DNA of 64,000 nucleotides from positions 744,001-808,000 of the forward strand of contig JAHCAX010000001.1 in the NCBI GenBank assembly GCA_019634675.1, in the 5' to 3' direction. Under the pieces are notes generated by a model. The model was not told the DNA's origin. It worked only from the letters and a program-made list of their open reading frames with translations, and made no database searches. Made by a program: the position numbers and the translations under genes. Origin of the DNA: Acherontichlamydia pituitae (lineage in GTDB: Bacteria > Chlamydiota > Chlamydiia > Chlamydiales > Rhabdochlamydiaceae). Shown here piece by piece: positions 7,398-16,678 of the stretch (within the stretch, counting starts at the first letter, position 1; the number at the start of each line of letters is the position of its first letter).

Positions 7398-8996
7398 TTA
7401 AAGGGGAGCGCCCATTGCATTGGTCAAGCTGTCATAAAGACCTTTAATTTCTTTCAATCCTTCCGATATGTTGCGGCTGTAGTTTTGCATGATCAACTGG
7501 TTGTCTTGCGCAACGACGTTAAGAGCAAATTGCGTTCTATCCATTTCAGATTGGACCTCTGCATAATTTTCCGATGTTTTTGCCATTTTTCCACTCCAGA
7601 CAGCTTCATTGGCTTCAGCTGTTACTTGGCCGATCCCAGCGATGTATTGGATAAATTGCGTTGCGCGCAGGAGATTTTTCGGAGTGTTTGCGAGTTCTTT
7701 TGCGCCGCGAGTCTCTGATGCCATGCCGCCGATAGCAGCTCCGCTGACCAGGAGTCCGAGGACGTCGGTGATCGAGTCGGCAATGATCATTGTTTTCATG
7801 CTGTCGTTGCCTGTTGCCTGCAGGATCGCATTTGTTGTTCCGGTTGTCATCCAGCCTTGAGCTAACCCGAAGGCAAATTCATTAACAAAGGTCGGAGTGT
7901 AGCTAAAGGGATTGGCTTTGTTGATCGTGCTGCCCACCTTTTTGAGGGTTTCAGCCGCTTCGCTTGCCACTTCTTTAACTTGGTTCAAAAATGTCTTTTC
8001 CGGTTTTTCAACATTGAACTCTTCGTCAGTTTGGTTTTCAAGACGTTGTGTTGACATTTCGAGGTCGCTCTCTCCGCCAGCAGTTAAGCTTTCGGCACCT
8101 TCAGCCGCTATGTCGGTCAGTTCAGTTCCAGCTTCTTCTTCGCCAGCTTGGACAGCTTTTGTTCCAGCTTTTTCTGCAACTTCGCCGACGGCTTCGCCTT
8201 CTTCAAAAGCAGCGCCGACTTGTCCAGCTGCGACAGCCGCTGCCGCGATGATGAGGTCTGTTGTGGCTTTGCCAACGATTGCTGCAGCCTCAGGGCTCAT
8301 GCCGCATTTTGTGCAAATATCAGCGATCCCGGAAGACATTTCTGGAGCAATCATCTTGCAAACCATTGTTGCAACAACGGCTCCGGCAATTTCATATTGT
8401 TGTGTTGCAATGGCTGCAACAATGACTGTTACGGCGATGATCGTTCCTAAATGGCTTCCAACAGCGCCCCACATCTTATGCCAATGGCCTTCATTCATTG
8501 ATTTTTGAAGGTCATTATAGGCTTGAGTTGCTTGAGCAAGGTAGACCTGCTCCATGCCTTGGCCCATTTTTGCGTTGATCGAGCTCATTTCGGCTGATGA
8601 TTGGCCAGTCAGCGATGTCATTTTGGAGATTGCTCCTGCAGCCATCGAGACGGCAAGGTTCAGCGAGGCATAAGTTCCGGCAGGGAGTCCTGATGAGGAT
8701 ACAGCTGGCGCAGCTGGTGTGCAGCAGCTTGTAGCAGCAGCAGGAGCTGCATCTGCTGGTTCGGCTGGTGCGCATTCCTCTGTTTGAGATGCGTTTATTG
8801 TCTGTTCCAGCAATAGAAAAGCTAATGTTGTCGGATCGAGGTCGCTTCCTTCCGGCAGCTGAATATTGCCGAGCGCCTGTTGCACCGCTGCGAGGGTCGA
8901 AGCATTGATCAGGATTGGGTTGCTCTCTGGTGCATTAACGGACGATGGAAGATTTGTAGGGATAACGTTGTTTTTAATTTGTAAGTCTGTTGACAT
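7398..8996 (-). CDS. YopB/SseC-like hydrophobic type III translocator, cassette 2
   Basis: 532 residues. A polar N-terminus (about 1-150, with a Cys/Ala/Pro-rich stretch at 71-99) is followed by hydrophobic segments near 184-218 and 244-262, an Ala/Glu-rich linker (263-310), a third hydrophobic region near 402-424 and a helical C-terminus. That layout, with an internal hydrophobic hairpin and no signal peptide, is that of type III pore-forming translocators (YopB, SipB, SseC, CopB). It is collinear with the 481-residue protein at 15176-16621. Neighbours upstream and downstream in the operon are likewise homologous between cassettes. Expected role: insertion into the host or vacuole membrane as part of a translocation pore. 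Alternative: a non-type III membrane-active protein. Confidence 0.62.
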   Translation of the reverse strand: MSTDLQIKNNVIPTNLPSSVNAPESNPILINASTLAAVQQALGNIQLPEGSDLDPTTLAFLLLEQTINASQTEECAPAEPADAAPAAATSCCTPAAPAVSSSGLPAGTYASLNLAVSMAAGAISKMTSLTGQSSAEMSSINAKMGQGMEQVYLAQATQAYNDLQKSMNEGHWHKMWGAVGSHLGTIIAVTVIVAAIATQQYEIAGAVVATMVCKMIAPEMSSGIADICTKCGMSPEAAAIVGKATTDLIIAAAAVAAGQVGAAFEEGEAVGEVAEKAGTKAVQAGEEEAGTELTDIAAEGAESLTAGGESDLEMSTQRLENQTDEEFNVEKPEKTFLNQVKEVASEAAETLKKVGSTINKANPFSYTPTFVNEFAFGLAQGWMTTGTTNAILQATGNDSMKTMIIADSITDVLGLLVSGAAIGGMASETRGAKELANTPKNLLRATQFIQYIAGIGQVTAEANEAVWSGKMAKTSENYAEVQSEMDRTQFALNVVAQDNQLIMQNYSRNISEGLKEIKGLYDSLTNAMGAPL

Positions 8997-9017
8997 AATT
9001 TTCTCTTATTAATTTTA

Positions 9018-9509
9018 TTATTGAAGTAACTGTGCAAAAAATGAAAATGCAGAAGAGAGAGTACTCCAGAGAGCTAAAAGCCCTTGCAGTCCCTGCAAGT
9101 CCATCTGCATTGCAGTTTGAGTCCCTTGTACAAGGCTGTTGACAGTGGACTGGTTCATATTGTTTTCTTGCATCACTTGGCTAAACTCTGTATTCAGATA
9201 GGACATTTCATCTTGGCATTGCTGTGTTGTAAGGGTGTAGAACTTTGGGTTTCCTTTACTATCGGTTCCCCACCATCCGCCTTGTGTGACAATCGTATTC
9301 ATTGATTGAGCAATCTCGTTTGACTCATCAAGACCTTCTTTAACGACTGTCGATTCGACATTAGTTTCGAGCTGAAGGGTCTTTCCGACAACGGCGCTAT
9401 CGGACATCTGCGTCGATGAAAAGTTGTTTAGCGCTTCGGTCATCAGCATCCAAACATTTGATGTTGGCGTCGGATCTTGATAAACAACAATTGTTGATGG
9501 GCCTGACAT
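9018..9509 (-). CDS. small helical protein, cassette 2 (possible filament or translocon component)
   Basis: 163 residues beginning MSG, mostly helical, with a hydrophobic C-terminal helix (LLALWSTLSSAFSFFAQLLQ). The equivalent gene in cassette 1 (16914-17351, 145 residues) has the same operon position, the same MSG start, the same untranslated leader (TAATTTAGGTAA-type) and a similar hydrophobic C-terminal helix, although overall identity is low. Size and position before the YopB/SseC-like gene recall SseB/EspA filament proteins, but no diagnostic motif is seen. It ends 21 nt before the translocator start; the 72-residue gene of cassette 1 is absent here. Confidence 0.6.
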   Translation of the reverse strand: MSGPSTIVVYQDPTPTSNVWMLMTEALNNFSSTQMSDSAVVGKTLQLETNVESTVVKEGLDESNEIAQSMNTIVTQGGWWGTDSKGNPKFYTLTTQQCQDEMSYLNTEFSQVMQENNMNQSTVNSLVQGTQTAMQMDLQGLQGLLALWSTLSSAFSFFAQLLQ

Positions 9510-9557
9510 AGGGTTACCTAAATTAAATGATTTTTTTATGGGTATTAATATGGAGCT

Positions 9558-10460
9558 TTAGTTCGAAATTTGGTGCTCGACCCAGTATTTTGTTTGTTCC
9601 TGCTCTGCTTTGCCTGAGCTCTTTGTGCTTGAGAGGATCTGCTGCACCTCCGATGCTCCGGCTTTGATTTGGCCTGTTGTCATCGATGAAACTTGGTTCA
9701 TTGTCGCTTGCATTGTGTTCAAAGACATTGTGATATCGTTGAAGTCGGCCGAATAAGGAGATGTGGAAGGATCTTCTTCATACTGCATGCAATGCTGTGC
9801 GAAGTAGTAGCAGGAAGAGGAGTTATTTCCCCCTTCAGGTTGATTATCGTAATAGTCGTAATGGTCTGTTGATGAATTGTATGTTGTCAGATTGTCCATT
9901 GCTGTTTGGATGCTATCGATCGAGGCGATCATCGTATTTGCGGTATTGGCATCGCACCATCCATATTCAGGGCTATTAGGGTCAAGAGCTGCAGAGAACA
10001 TCGAATTTAAATCATCCAAGCACTCATTAAACTCATTGTATTCATTGACGTATTCTTGAGCTTGATCAGGGGTGTCCGGGTTGGCCATCGGCTGGTAGTT
10101 CGGATTCATAGACCCGTTTTGATTATAAACATAGGCTTCATAGCCGGGCGCTCCAGCAATAAGGTCGTTGAACAATGATTGGGTAAGAGAGACGAGGCTT
10201 AATGCAGCGTTTTGAGCATTAAGGCTGCTGGCGGGGATGCCAACCTGCTCGGTTCCCTGAATGTTGCTATCGACAAGTTCGACTCCGGAAATCATATGAT
10301 AAGCAGTCTCAGTTGGAACTGTTCCCATCACTGCGAGTAGGTATTGCAGGTGCTGGACTTGCAGCGCGAGCTTTGTGTTATATTCGTAGGAAGTTTGAGA
10401 GCAGGCCAATTCCCAATTGCTGTAGTCGGATGCTGCTGGATCGGTAACTGGAGCTGACAT
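9558..10460 (-). CDS. first gene of cassette 2, unknown polar secreted-type protein
   Basis: 300 residues, rich in Asn, Ser, Tyr, Gln and Asp, low in Lys, no signal peptide or membrane helix. It contains a Tyr/Asp/Asn-rich segment (HYDYYDNQPEGGNNSSS) around residues 196-212. The C-terminus (KAEQEQTKYWVEHQ) resembles the corresponding region of the first gene of cassette 1 (TASEQYWTNVYNQ), so the two are probably distant homologues. Position at the head of a translocator-like operon suggests a tip, filament or export-related protein, but the family is not recognised. Confidence 0.55.
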   Translation of the reverse strand: MSAPVTDPAASDYSNWELACSQTSYEYNTKLALQVQHLQYLLAVMGTVPTETAYHMISGVELVDSNIQGTEQVGIPASSLNAQNAALSLVSLTQSLFNDLIAGAPGYEAYVYNQNGSMNPNYQPMANPDTPDQAQEYVNEYNEFNECLDDLNSMFSAALDPNSPEYGWCDANTANTMIASIDSIQTAMDNLTTYNSSTDHYDYYDNQPEGGNNSSSCYYFAQHCMQYEEDPSTSPYSADFNDITMSLNTMQATMNQVSSMTTGQIKAGASEVQQILSSTKSSGKAEQEQTKYWVEHQISN

Positions 10461-10902
10461 GTTATTCTCTTTGTTAAGTTTTATTAATATTTCTCTGTTG
10501 TTTTGTTATTTCGATTTTTTTTGTTTCGAAATTAAAAACAATCTATTCTCTCGAGCATCATTTTATCAGAGCTAAAATTAATTAAAAGAATTTAATTGCA
10601 TGTTGTATTAAGGTTGTATTAAGTGCTTTAAAATTGAAGAGCTTTTGAAGTGAAAAAAAGTGATTTATTTTTGTTTCGTAGAAAAACGGGCTGTAGAAAT
10701 CAGGCTAGATTCTTCATGGGCATCCTCGGAACAGAGGGCTGATTTAGCTTATATTGCTAGCTATGTCTTAGATATAAAACATTGAAAATAAGAAGGATAA
10801 GATTGCATTTTGGGCGGGTAGATATCCATTTATGCCATTCATGTTCAGCCGTTTAGAAACGGCATTTTATTCCGTCCATATTGCAACTGCTTCAATAGAC
10901 TG
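10461..10902. other. AT-rich intergenic region upstream of cassette 2
   Basis: No convincing gene. It must hold the promoter of the cassette 2 operon and the end of the kinase 3 transcript. The only structure noted is a perfect short palindrome GCCGTTTAGAAACGGC near 10850, just past the kinase 3 stop, which could act in termination although no clear U-run follows on the minus strand. A 60-codon open frame on the plus strand at 10832 overlaps the kinase gene and is judged spurious. Confidence 0.5.
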
Positions 10903-12471
10903 TCATGGAGAAATGACCAACTTTTTGCATGCTTGGAGAAAGAGGTCAAAGGCCTCATCAGTAGATGGACGCTTCTTCGGATCGATCGAGGTCATTTTAC
11001 GGATCAATGAATAAAAGGGGGACTTGCTGAATCGGGAAGGGATCCAATTTTCTTTAAGATGGGAAATAGCTTGGAAGGCTTTATCATCAGTTTCATTGCT
11101 CCAAGGAAGAGATTCTTCAAAGAAAAGCTCATATAAAATGAGCCCTAAACTCCAGATGTCCTTGTAGGGAAGGTAGGTGATGAGGCGATCTTTTGCATCT
11201 AGGCTTTTGTCATCAGAATCTAAGATTGATGCAAGTTCAGGAGGACACCAATGCGACGTATTAATCACTAAATTCATTGGACTTGCCTGATCGATGGGAA
11301 ATGCGCCGTTAAAGTCGGTGATGACTGCAATGGGGATCGGAAATGATTTTAGGTCGACGAGGATATTGCCCGGTTTAAGATCGCCATGGACATATTTTGC
11401 TTCACTGATATTTCGGGCGCCGGTCAATATTTGAACGGCGATCGATACTTTTTGTTTGATGTCGAAGTCGCAGTTTTTGGGATCTCTCAAATGTTTTCCC
11501 AATGAGCCATCTTTAAAATAATCTTCAATGAGGAAGACCTGTTTGATTCCGTTGACCAAAAAGACAAATCGATCGCGTAATTGGACGATCCCTTGCTGGT
11601 GGGCAAAGCGTTCTAAGATTTTAGCTTCCTTGACTGTCTCATAAAAAAAGAATTCGCGTTGTTTTTCTATCTCTTGGGGATCTTCGATATCGTGAAATTC
11701 AGTTTTCGACTTAATAAGGGCAAATACCTCTCCGGTTTGAAGTTTGACGGCTCTGCAGCCGATCTTTGTCGTTCCCATGCCGATGAAGTGTCCGACGATC
11801 TCAAGAAAGATGTAAAGGTTGCCCTGCAGAGTATAGACGGCGCTAAAGGGAAAGCGCTCTGGATCTGAAAAGAGCAGTCCCCGGGCATTGCTAACGACAG
11901 TTTTTTCCCATTCAGGGATTTTATCATGGAAAAATTGCGAGATGTGACGGAAAAATGCCTCTTGGTCTTTAAGGATTTTGGAGATGATCTGCAGGTCTAT
12001 GTTTTTTTTCTGTGAAGCTTTTTCGAGCAATCCTTTGATTGTATCAAGAGCTCGATGGAGATTTGCACCTTGATTTGCAAGAATGCGTTCAGCTCGAAGT
12101 TCTAAGATTTTTTGTTCAAAAGGAAGAAGCAGTTGAAATAACCGATCAAGCATTGCAGAATTAGTCTGCAGGCGCATGTTCATGGCTTTCTGAGTAGGAG
12201 AAGAGACCATCTCTGTTAAGGCTTCTATAAAAATCTCAAGCCAAAGATGCATTTCAAGTATGTCTCGTTTGGCTTGGATGTAGTCGATAGGAAGCTGTTC
12301 TTCAGGGCATTGGGAAAGTTCTTCGATCCGTCTTTCCAACCCTCTTAAATAGGTTTCTTCAAAACCAGAAAGAATCTCCTCGATTTTTTCAGAATTGCGA
12401 AAGCTCGACTTGAAGTGATGTTTTAATTGCTCTTTGAGTATTTGGTTTTCAAGGAGCTCTAAGTAAAACAT
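10903..12471 (-). CDS. Ser/Thr protein kinase with helical N-terminal half (kinase 3)
   Basis: 522 residues, same architecture as kinases 1, 2 and 4 but strongly diverged. N-terminal ~205 residues helical; then GNLYIFLEIVG, Gly-loop GHFIGMGTT, Lys254 in FALIKS, alpha-C Glu282, catalytic HGDLKPGN (362-369; the HRD arginine is Gly), DFN (386-388) and PPE (410-412) in place of APE. HGD is common in kinases that do not need activation-loop phosphorylation. Catalytic Asp364, Lys366, Asn369 and Asp386 are intact. GAGGAA lies just before the start. It follows kinase 4 by 33 nt and is probably co-transcribed with it. Confidence 0.85.
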   Translation of the reverse strand: MFYLELLENQILKEQLKHHFKSSFRNSEKIEEILSGFEETYLRGLERRIEELSQCPEEQLPIDYIQAKRDILEMHLWLEIFIEALTEMVSSPTQKAMNMRLQTNSAMLDRLFQLLLPFEQKILELRAERILANQGANLHRALDTIKGLLEKASQKKNIDLQIISKILKDQEAFFRHISQFFHDKIPEWEKTVVSNARGLLFSDPERFPFSAVYTLQGNLYIFLEIVGHFIGMGTTKIGCRAVKLQTGEVFALIKSKTEFHDIEDPQEIEKQREFFFYETVKEAKILERFAHQQGIVQLRDRFVFLVNGIKQVFLIEDYFKDGSLGKHLRDPKNCDFDIKQKVSIAVQILTGARNISEAKYVHGDLKPGNILVDLKSFPIPIAVITDFNGAFPIDQASPMNLVINTSHWCPPELASILDSDDKSLDAKDRLITYLPYKDIWSLGLILYELFFEESLPWSNETDDKAFQAISHLKENWIPSRFSKSPFYSLIRKMTSIDPKKRPSTDEAFDLFLQACKKLVISP

Positions 12472-12504
12472 GGGGTTTCCTCAATAGCTTGTTTCATCTT
12501 TTTC

Positions 12505-14103
12505 TTATTTGACAATTTGTTGCAATGCATCAAAAGCTTCTGCTGAAGTGCATCTTTTCGCAGGATCAACCTCAAGCATTTTTTCCAATAAGGGGTAATA
12601 ACGTTCGTCCCCAGGATATCGAGGCAGCCATCCGGGCTGAAGGGAGCAAACAGCATCCAACACTTGATCCCTTTCTTCAAGCAGTTGCCATACAGGCAGT
12701 TTTTCATTAAATAAAATGAAAAGGATAACCCCAACTGCCCAAACGTCCATTTTTTGCGTTGCGGCCGCGTAAAAAGCATCCATGGGACAATTTGGATCTT
12801 TCAGAACATGGGCATATTCAGGAGCGCACCAATTTGGAACAACCCGAGCGATGTCTTTAAGCAGTCTGTCATGAGTATAGCAAGAGATGTTGAAATCGCT
12901 GAGGACAGCGGAAAGTTTTCCCTCTGAAGTTTTGTTAAGAAGGATATTGTCCGGTTTGATGTCATGATGGATGAGCTGGGCGTCATGGAACTGTTTGAGT
13001 CCCAATAAAATGTCATGGGCAAGACTGAGTTTTTCAGAGAACGTCAGCTTATACAATCCTTCTTGCATTCGATTAAGGAGTCGATGCAAGGTTTTACCTT
13101 GGCAGTACTCTTCGATCAAGTAGAGGACCTTTTTGTCCTCGAACTGAAAAACGAGGCGGTCCCGCACCTGCAAGATCCCTTGTTGATTAGGGAATTGCAG
13201 CAGCATGTCGGCATCGCGCCATGTGTCCCAAAATGCTGCTTTCTTGAACTGGGCCTTCTCTTCTGGAGTCTCCTTATCAGGAAAGAACTCCATCGGCTTC
13301 ACCAAAGCATCAATCTGCCCTGTTTTAAGATTGGCTGTGCGCGTCACGAACTTCATTGTGCCTTTGGAAATGTAATGGGAGGCCACCTCCATGATCACAT
13401 AAAGGTTTCCCTTAACGCTGTAAATAAGCGGGAATGGGCATCGTTCTGATGCTTTGATATAAATGCCCCGCCCTGTGCTCACAACTTCCTGTTCCCAACT
13501 GCTCTGTTTGGCATTGGCATCTTCTGCAATCTTATGGAAAATTTGGGCTTGCTGGGAAAGGAACGTTTCCAGAACTTGCTGCACTTTGGCATGCTCATCG
13601 GCCTTCTCAGCAGGTATTTCTTTTGTATCGGAATTGAGCTCTGCGCGCAAGATCTTCTCGATGCTGTCTAAAGCGATCTGAGCTGTCTTACGGTAGTCGC
13701 TGGGAAGGTCTTTCTTCCTTGCTAGAAGCACTTGAGGAGCGAACCGGTCGATCTTGGCCATTTGGCCGTGAAGTTTCTCGACCATCTTTTCAAAATAGGC
13801 TAAGGACTCAGGATCAAGAGATTCAGGCTGATGGGTACGATAGGTCTGTGCGCAGAGGCTCATCCAGGAAAGGGAATCTAATAGGGCCCTTTTCGCTTTC
13901 ATGAAATCATCGGAAAGCTCCTTGGGCGGGAGTTTTTCTAAAGAGTCGATATGGGCATAGACTGGAGTCAATGTTTTTTCTTCAAAGAGCGCGATCAGCT
14001 GAGGCAAAGAGATCCCATGTTTGGCCAGGTCTTCGATCAATCCTCCTTGCTGCGGAATTTCAACTTCTGAGCGCATGAGCTCATGCAAATATGCGGAAGG
14101 CAT
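12505..14103 (-). CDS. Ser/Thr protein kinase with helical N-terminal half (kinase 4)
   Basis: 532 residues. N-terminal ~220 residues helical. The kinase core is the most degenerate of the four in its N-lobe: the Gly-loop region SHYISKGTM keeps one glycine and the alpha-C Glu is Asp297, while Lys269 (in DALVKP) is present. The catalytic loop is HHDIKPDN (379-386), the metal motif DFN (403-405) and the APE intact in CAPEY (426-430). Catalysis remains possible, but a pseudokinase or very specialised enzyme should be considered. It is first in the kinase 4-kinase 3 pair, after the terminator that closes cassette 1. Confidence 0.85.
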   Translation of the reverse strand: MPSAYLHELMRSEVEIPQQGGLIEDLAKHGISLPQLIALFEEKTLTPVYAHIDSLEKLPPKELSDDFMKAKRALLDSLSWMSLCAQTYRTHQPESLDPESLAYFEKMVEKLHGQMAKIDRFAPQVLLARKKDLPSDYRKTAQIALDSIEKILRAELNSDTKEIPAEKADEHAKVQQVLETFLSQQAQIFHKIAEDANAKQSSWEQEVVSTGRGIYIKASERCPFPLIYSVKGNLYVIMEVASHYISKGTMKFVTRTANLKTGQIDALVKPMEFFPDKETPEEKAQFKKAAFWDTWRDADMLLQFPNQQGILQVRDRLVFQFEDKKVLYLIEEYCQGKTLHRLLNRMQEGLYKLTFSEKLSLAHDILLGLKQFHDAQLIHHDIKPDNILLNKTSEGKLSAVLSDFNISCYTHDRLLKDIARVVPNWCAPEYAHVLKDPNCPMDAFYAAATQKMDVWAVGVILFILFNEKLPVWQLLEERDQVLDAVCSLQPGWLPRYPGDERYYPLLEKMLEVDPAKRCTSAEAFDALQQIVK

Positions 14104-14159
14104 AAGGTTACTCTAAAGATTTATTTTCACCTTAGCTTGAGGTGCGACTTTTATGATAA

Positions 14160-14190
14160 TAAAAAAGCCGCTGTCAGATCGACAGCGGCT
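14160..14190 (-). terminator. Rho-independent terminator of translocon-like cassette 1
   Basis: Perfect 10-bp stem on the minus strand, AGCCGCTGTC (14190-14181) pairing with GACAGCGGCT (14175-14166), 5-nt loop, followed by a run of T (14166-14161). It lies between the stop of the last cassette 1 gene (14216) and the start of kinase 4 (14103), the same position as the terminator of cassette 2. Confidence 0.9.
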
Positions 14191-14215
14191 AGGAAGGCGA
14201 AGGAGGAAAGGAGGA

Positions 14216-15139
14216 TTAGCCTTGTGGGTAAGCTTGAGCTCCAGCGCGGAACTGTTGGATTGCGCTTGTGATCTCTTCTTGAGCTTTGCTCATAGCGCTT
14301 GTAGAAGAGTTTTCCGCAGTTCCAGCCATTTGCGAAGCTGTGTTAGTCGTTGTTGAAATCGCTTGATCAAGGCCTTGCTCTGCTTGGTAAGAAGCTTGAA
14401 CACCTTGAGCAATTCCACCATTAGCTGAATTGGCAATTTGAAAACCTTGGCCAATGAGGTTAATGGTCTGCTGACGGCTGCTGTAAAGCGAGTTGATGCT
14501 TTGCTGCTTGTTGCTGATCTGCGTATCCAGCTGATCTTTGATGGCTTGCGCTTGGGGTTTGCTAGCTGCATTAATTGCAGCTTGATCATCAACTGGGCCT
14601 TGGAGTTTTGTTTGGAATCGGCCAGTTTGCATTTCTTGAATGCGGGCGTTTACGTCTGGATCTTCTGAAGGTGTATGAGTGCCCTGCTGTGTTAACTCGA
14701 GATCGGTACCATTGCCTGCAAGTTTATTTTGGACGCTTTCGTTGAGGTTGTTCAGCTCACCAAGTTCGTTTTGTTGTGTTTCGATGTTGTCATTGACTGA
14801 TGAGGTCATGCCATATTCTGTTCCCATTTGAGCAACAGTGATGACGCCGGATATTCCAGCCTGCCAAGCTTGCGCTTTTGTGGCATCCGATTGAGCTTGA
14901 GCTCCAGCTATCTGCGCTTGAGCAGAAGCATTAGCTGTTTCACCTTGAACTTGAGCTCCGGCTGCACTCATCTGCGACCAGGCTTCGATGTTTTTTTCAT
15001 ACATCTGAAGCAATTGGGCCATGATCGTTGCAAGCTCTCCTGCAGGACCTGCGCCAAGCTGTCCGTAGTTGTTGCCACCAGGGGTAATCATCTGGCCGCC
15101 TGTTGGGGGGGTATTTCCTGAATTAACTGCTGTTGTCAT
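14216..15139 (-). CDS. SseD/CopD-like helical translocator partner, cassette 1
   Basis: 307 residues, Gln/Ala/Ser/Thr-rich, predicted long helices, no signal peptide. Homologous to the cassette 2 protein at 6463-7362 over the central and C-terminal parts (NGTDLELTQQG, DPDVNARIQEM, AIKDQLDTQISNK). A repeated Ala/Gln stretch (QVQGETANASAQAQIAGAQA) lies at about residues 67-86. It starts 36 nt after the YopB/SseC-like gene, with AAGGAA at the proper distance. By position it is the hydrophilic or minor-hydrophobic translocator of the pore; coiled-coil binding to the larger translocator would be expected. Confidence 0.6.
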   Translation of the reverse strand: MTTAVNSGNTPPTGGQMITPGGNNYGQLGAGPAGELATIMAQLLQMYEKNIEAWSQMSAAGAQVQGETANASAQAQIAGAQAQSDATKAQAWQAGISGVITVAQMGTEYGMTSSVNDNIETQQNELGELNNLNESVQNKLAGNGTDLELTQQGTHTPSEDPDVNARIQEMQTGRFQTKLQGPVDDQAAINAASKPQAQAIKDQLDTQISNKQQSINSLYSSRQQTINLIGQGFQIANSANGGIAQGVQASYQAEQGLDQAISTTTNTASQMAGTAENSSTSAMSKAQEEITSAIQQFRAGAQAYPQG

Positions 15140-15175
15140 ATTATTTAATTCCTTTTTTAGTTTTTATTATACAGT

Positions 15176-16621
15176 TTAAGCAGAAAGGACGTTTGCGAGC
15201 GCTTGGCCAGCTTTTGCAAGGTCTGCTTGCAGAGCTGTCAATTCTTCCGTATGGGCTTTTTGCGTAGATGTATCAAATTTTGTGCCGCTTGTTATTGCGC
15301 CTTCAATAATTTTGGACATGTTTTGGAAGAGGGATACATAAGATTGATCAGATCCCAAGCTAAGTTCTAGTTCTGCTTCTTTAGCGTCAATGCTGGCAAT
15401 TTCAAAGTTTCCAAGGGCGCTTGCTCCCTGACCAGCAAACCCGCCATAGATCAAGCCTTTCATGACGGCAGGAGAAAAAGCAGACTCTGTAGAAGTTGCT
15501 GCTGAACCTGCAGCTACGCCAAATCCAGCGCCAAGGCTAGCAAGCGAGCAAAGGATGTCTACGATGATTCCTACGATTTTTTCGAGTTCTTGACGTTGCT
15601 TGTCGCTTAGGTTAGGGATTGCAGCAATGATGTTGGTGGTAAGATTTGTTTGTATGACCGCTTGCGATCCTGTGAGGATACCCATATTGACGGAAGCAGG
15701 TAACTTGCCGAAAGTCGCATCGATCACTTTCATGAACCCGTTTTTGATCGAGTTCCCGATATTCTTCAAGGTATTGCCAACTGTTGATCCTTGGTCTGCG
15801 GCAGTCTCGGCTGTTGTTTCGGCGGTCTCTACAGCAGTTTCAGCAGCTTCTTCTGCTGCTTCAGTAGCATCTGCTACGGTATCAGCCACAGTTCCAGCGA
15901 CGTCAGCAGCAGCTTCTGGTGCAGCGGCTCCGCAAGTTGCGATCGTTAATACGATCGTAGCAACGATGACGATGACGCTTGCAATGATGTTCGCGTCTTT
16001 AGCAGGAACTCCCATTGATTGAAGGACGTCGCTAATCAATTTTGTCGCTTCTCCAAAGGCTCCAGTTTCAGCTGCGACTGTCAATGCAATAATGACTACA
16101 GCTAGTTCAACCTGGCCTGTTGCGCAAGCGATCGCAGCAAATACAGCGCCGACAATTGCAGTAACAACTTTTAAGAAGATATCCCACCAGTGGTGGCTTG
16201 ATTGCTGGTCTTCAATTTTTTGCAATTGGTCTTGAGCTTGTTTAAGGAATGCTTGAGCTTCTTGAACCATGGATTGCATGTTGTTGTTTTCCATGGTGTT
16301 CTTTTCCTGGCCATATTTGCCTAAGAGAACTTGAAGTTCTGCCAAGGCTTCCGCGAGCTGGGCGACCGCATTGCTCATTTGAGAGTTAGTCGGACCGCTG
16401 CCTGGGTTCACTTTTGGTTGCGGGACAAAGGGATTGCCTGGTGTAGATGGTGTTTGAGGAGTTTGATCGCCGCCGAGAGATGCTAAGAGCTCTGTAAGCA
16501 TTTGGATGATGACGGCTAAAATAGGATCGCCATTACCTTGCGATTTTTCTTCAGCTTCAAGAACTGCTAGTATGGCTTTTAATTCTTGAATTTCAGCGCT
16601 GTTTTGTGTTGATGTTGTCAT
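15176..16621 (-). CDS. YopB/SseC-like hydrophobic type III translocator, cassette 1
   Basis: 481 residues. Polar helical N-terminus with Pro/Thr-rich linker (54-80), coiled-coil-like helix (about 105-140), hydrophobic helices at about 150-187 (two segments), 211-236 and 348-375, an Ala/Glu/Thr repeat linker (about 234-275) and an amphipathic C-terminal helix. There is no signal peptide. This matches the organisation of YopB, SipB, SseC and CopB translocators and is collinear with the cassette 2 protein (7398-8996). It is not flanked by a TPR chaperone of SycD type, which normally accompanies such genes. Expected to form the host-membrane pore together with the downstream gene product. Confidence 0.65.
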   Translation of the reverse strand: MTTSTQNSAEIQELKAILAVLEAEEKSQGNGDPILAVIIQMLTELLASLGGDQTPQTPSTPGNPFVPQPKVNPGSGPTNSQMSNAVAQLAEALAELQVLLGKYGQEKNTMENNNMQSMVQEAQAFLKQAQDQLQKIEDQQSSHHWWDIFLKVVTAIVGAVFAAIACATGQVELAVVIIALTVAAETGAFGEATKLISDVLQSMGVPAKDANIIASVIVIVATIVLTIATCGAAAPEAAADVAGTVADTVADATEAAEEAAETAVETAETTAETAADQGSTVGNTLKNIGNSIKNGFMKVIDATFGKLPASVNMGILTGSQAVIQTNLTTNIIAAIPNLSDKQRQELEKIVGIIVDILCSLASLGAGFGVAAGSAATSTESAFSPAVMKGLIYGGFAGQGASALGNFEIASIDAKEAELELSLGSDQSYVSLFQNMSKIIEGAITSGTKFDTSTQKAHTEELTALQADLAKAGQALANVLSA

Positions 16622-16678
16622 GATTTTCCTTTTAATTATTTATTATTTGGATCCTTTAGATCCGATTTTTTTAAATCT

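Noticed and set aside
10832..11014. 60-codon plus-strand open frame
   Set aside because: It overlaps the well-supported kinase 3 gene antisense and has no motif.
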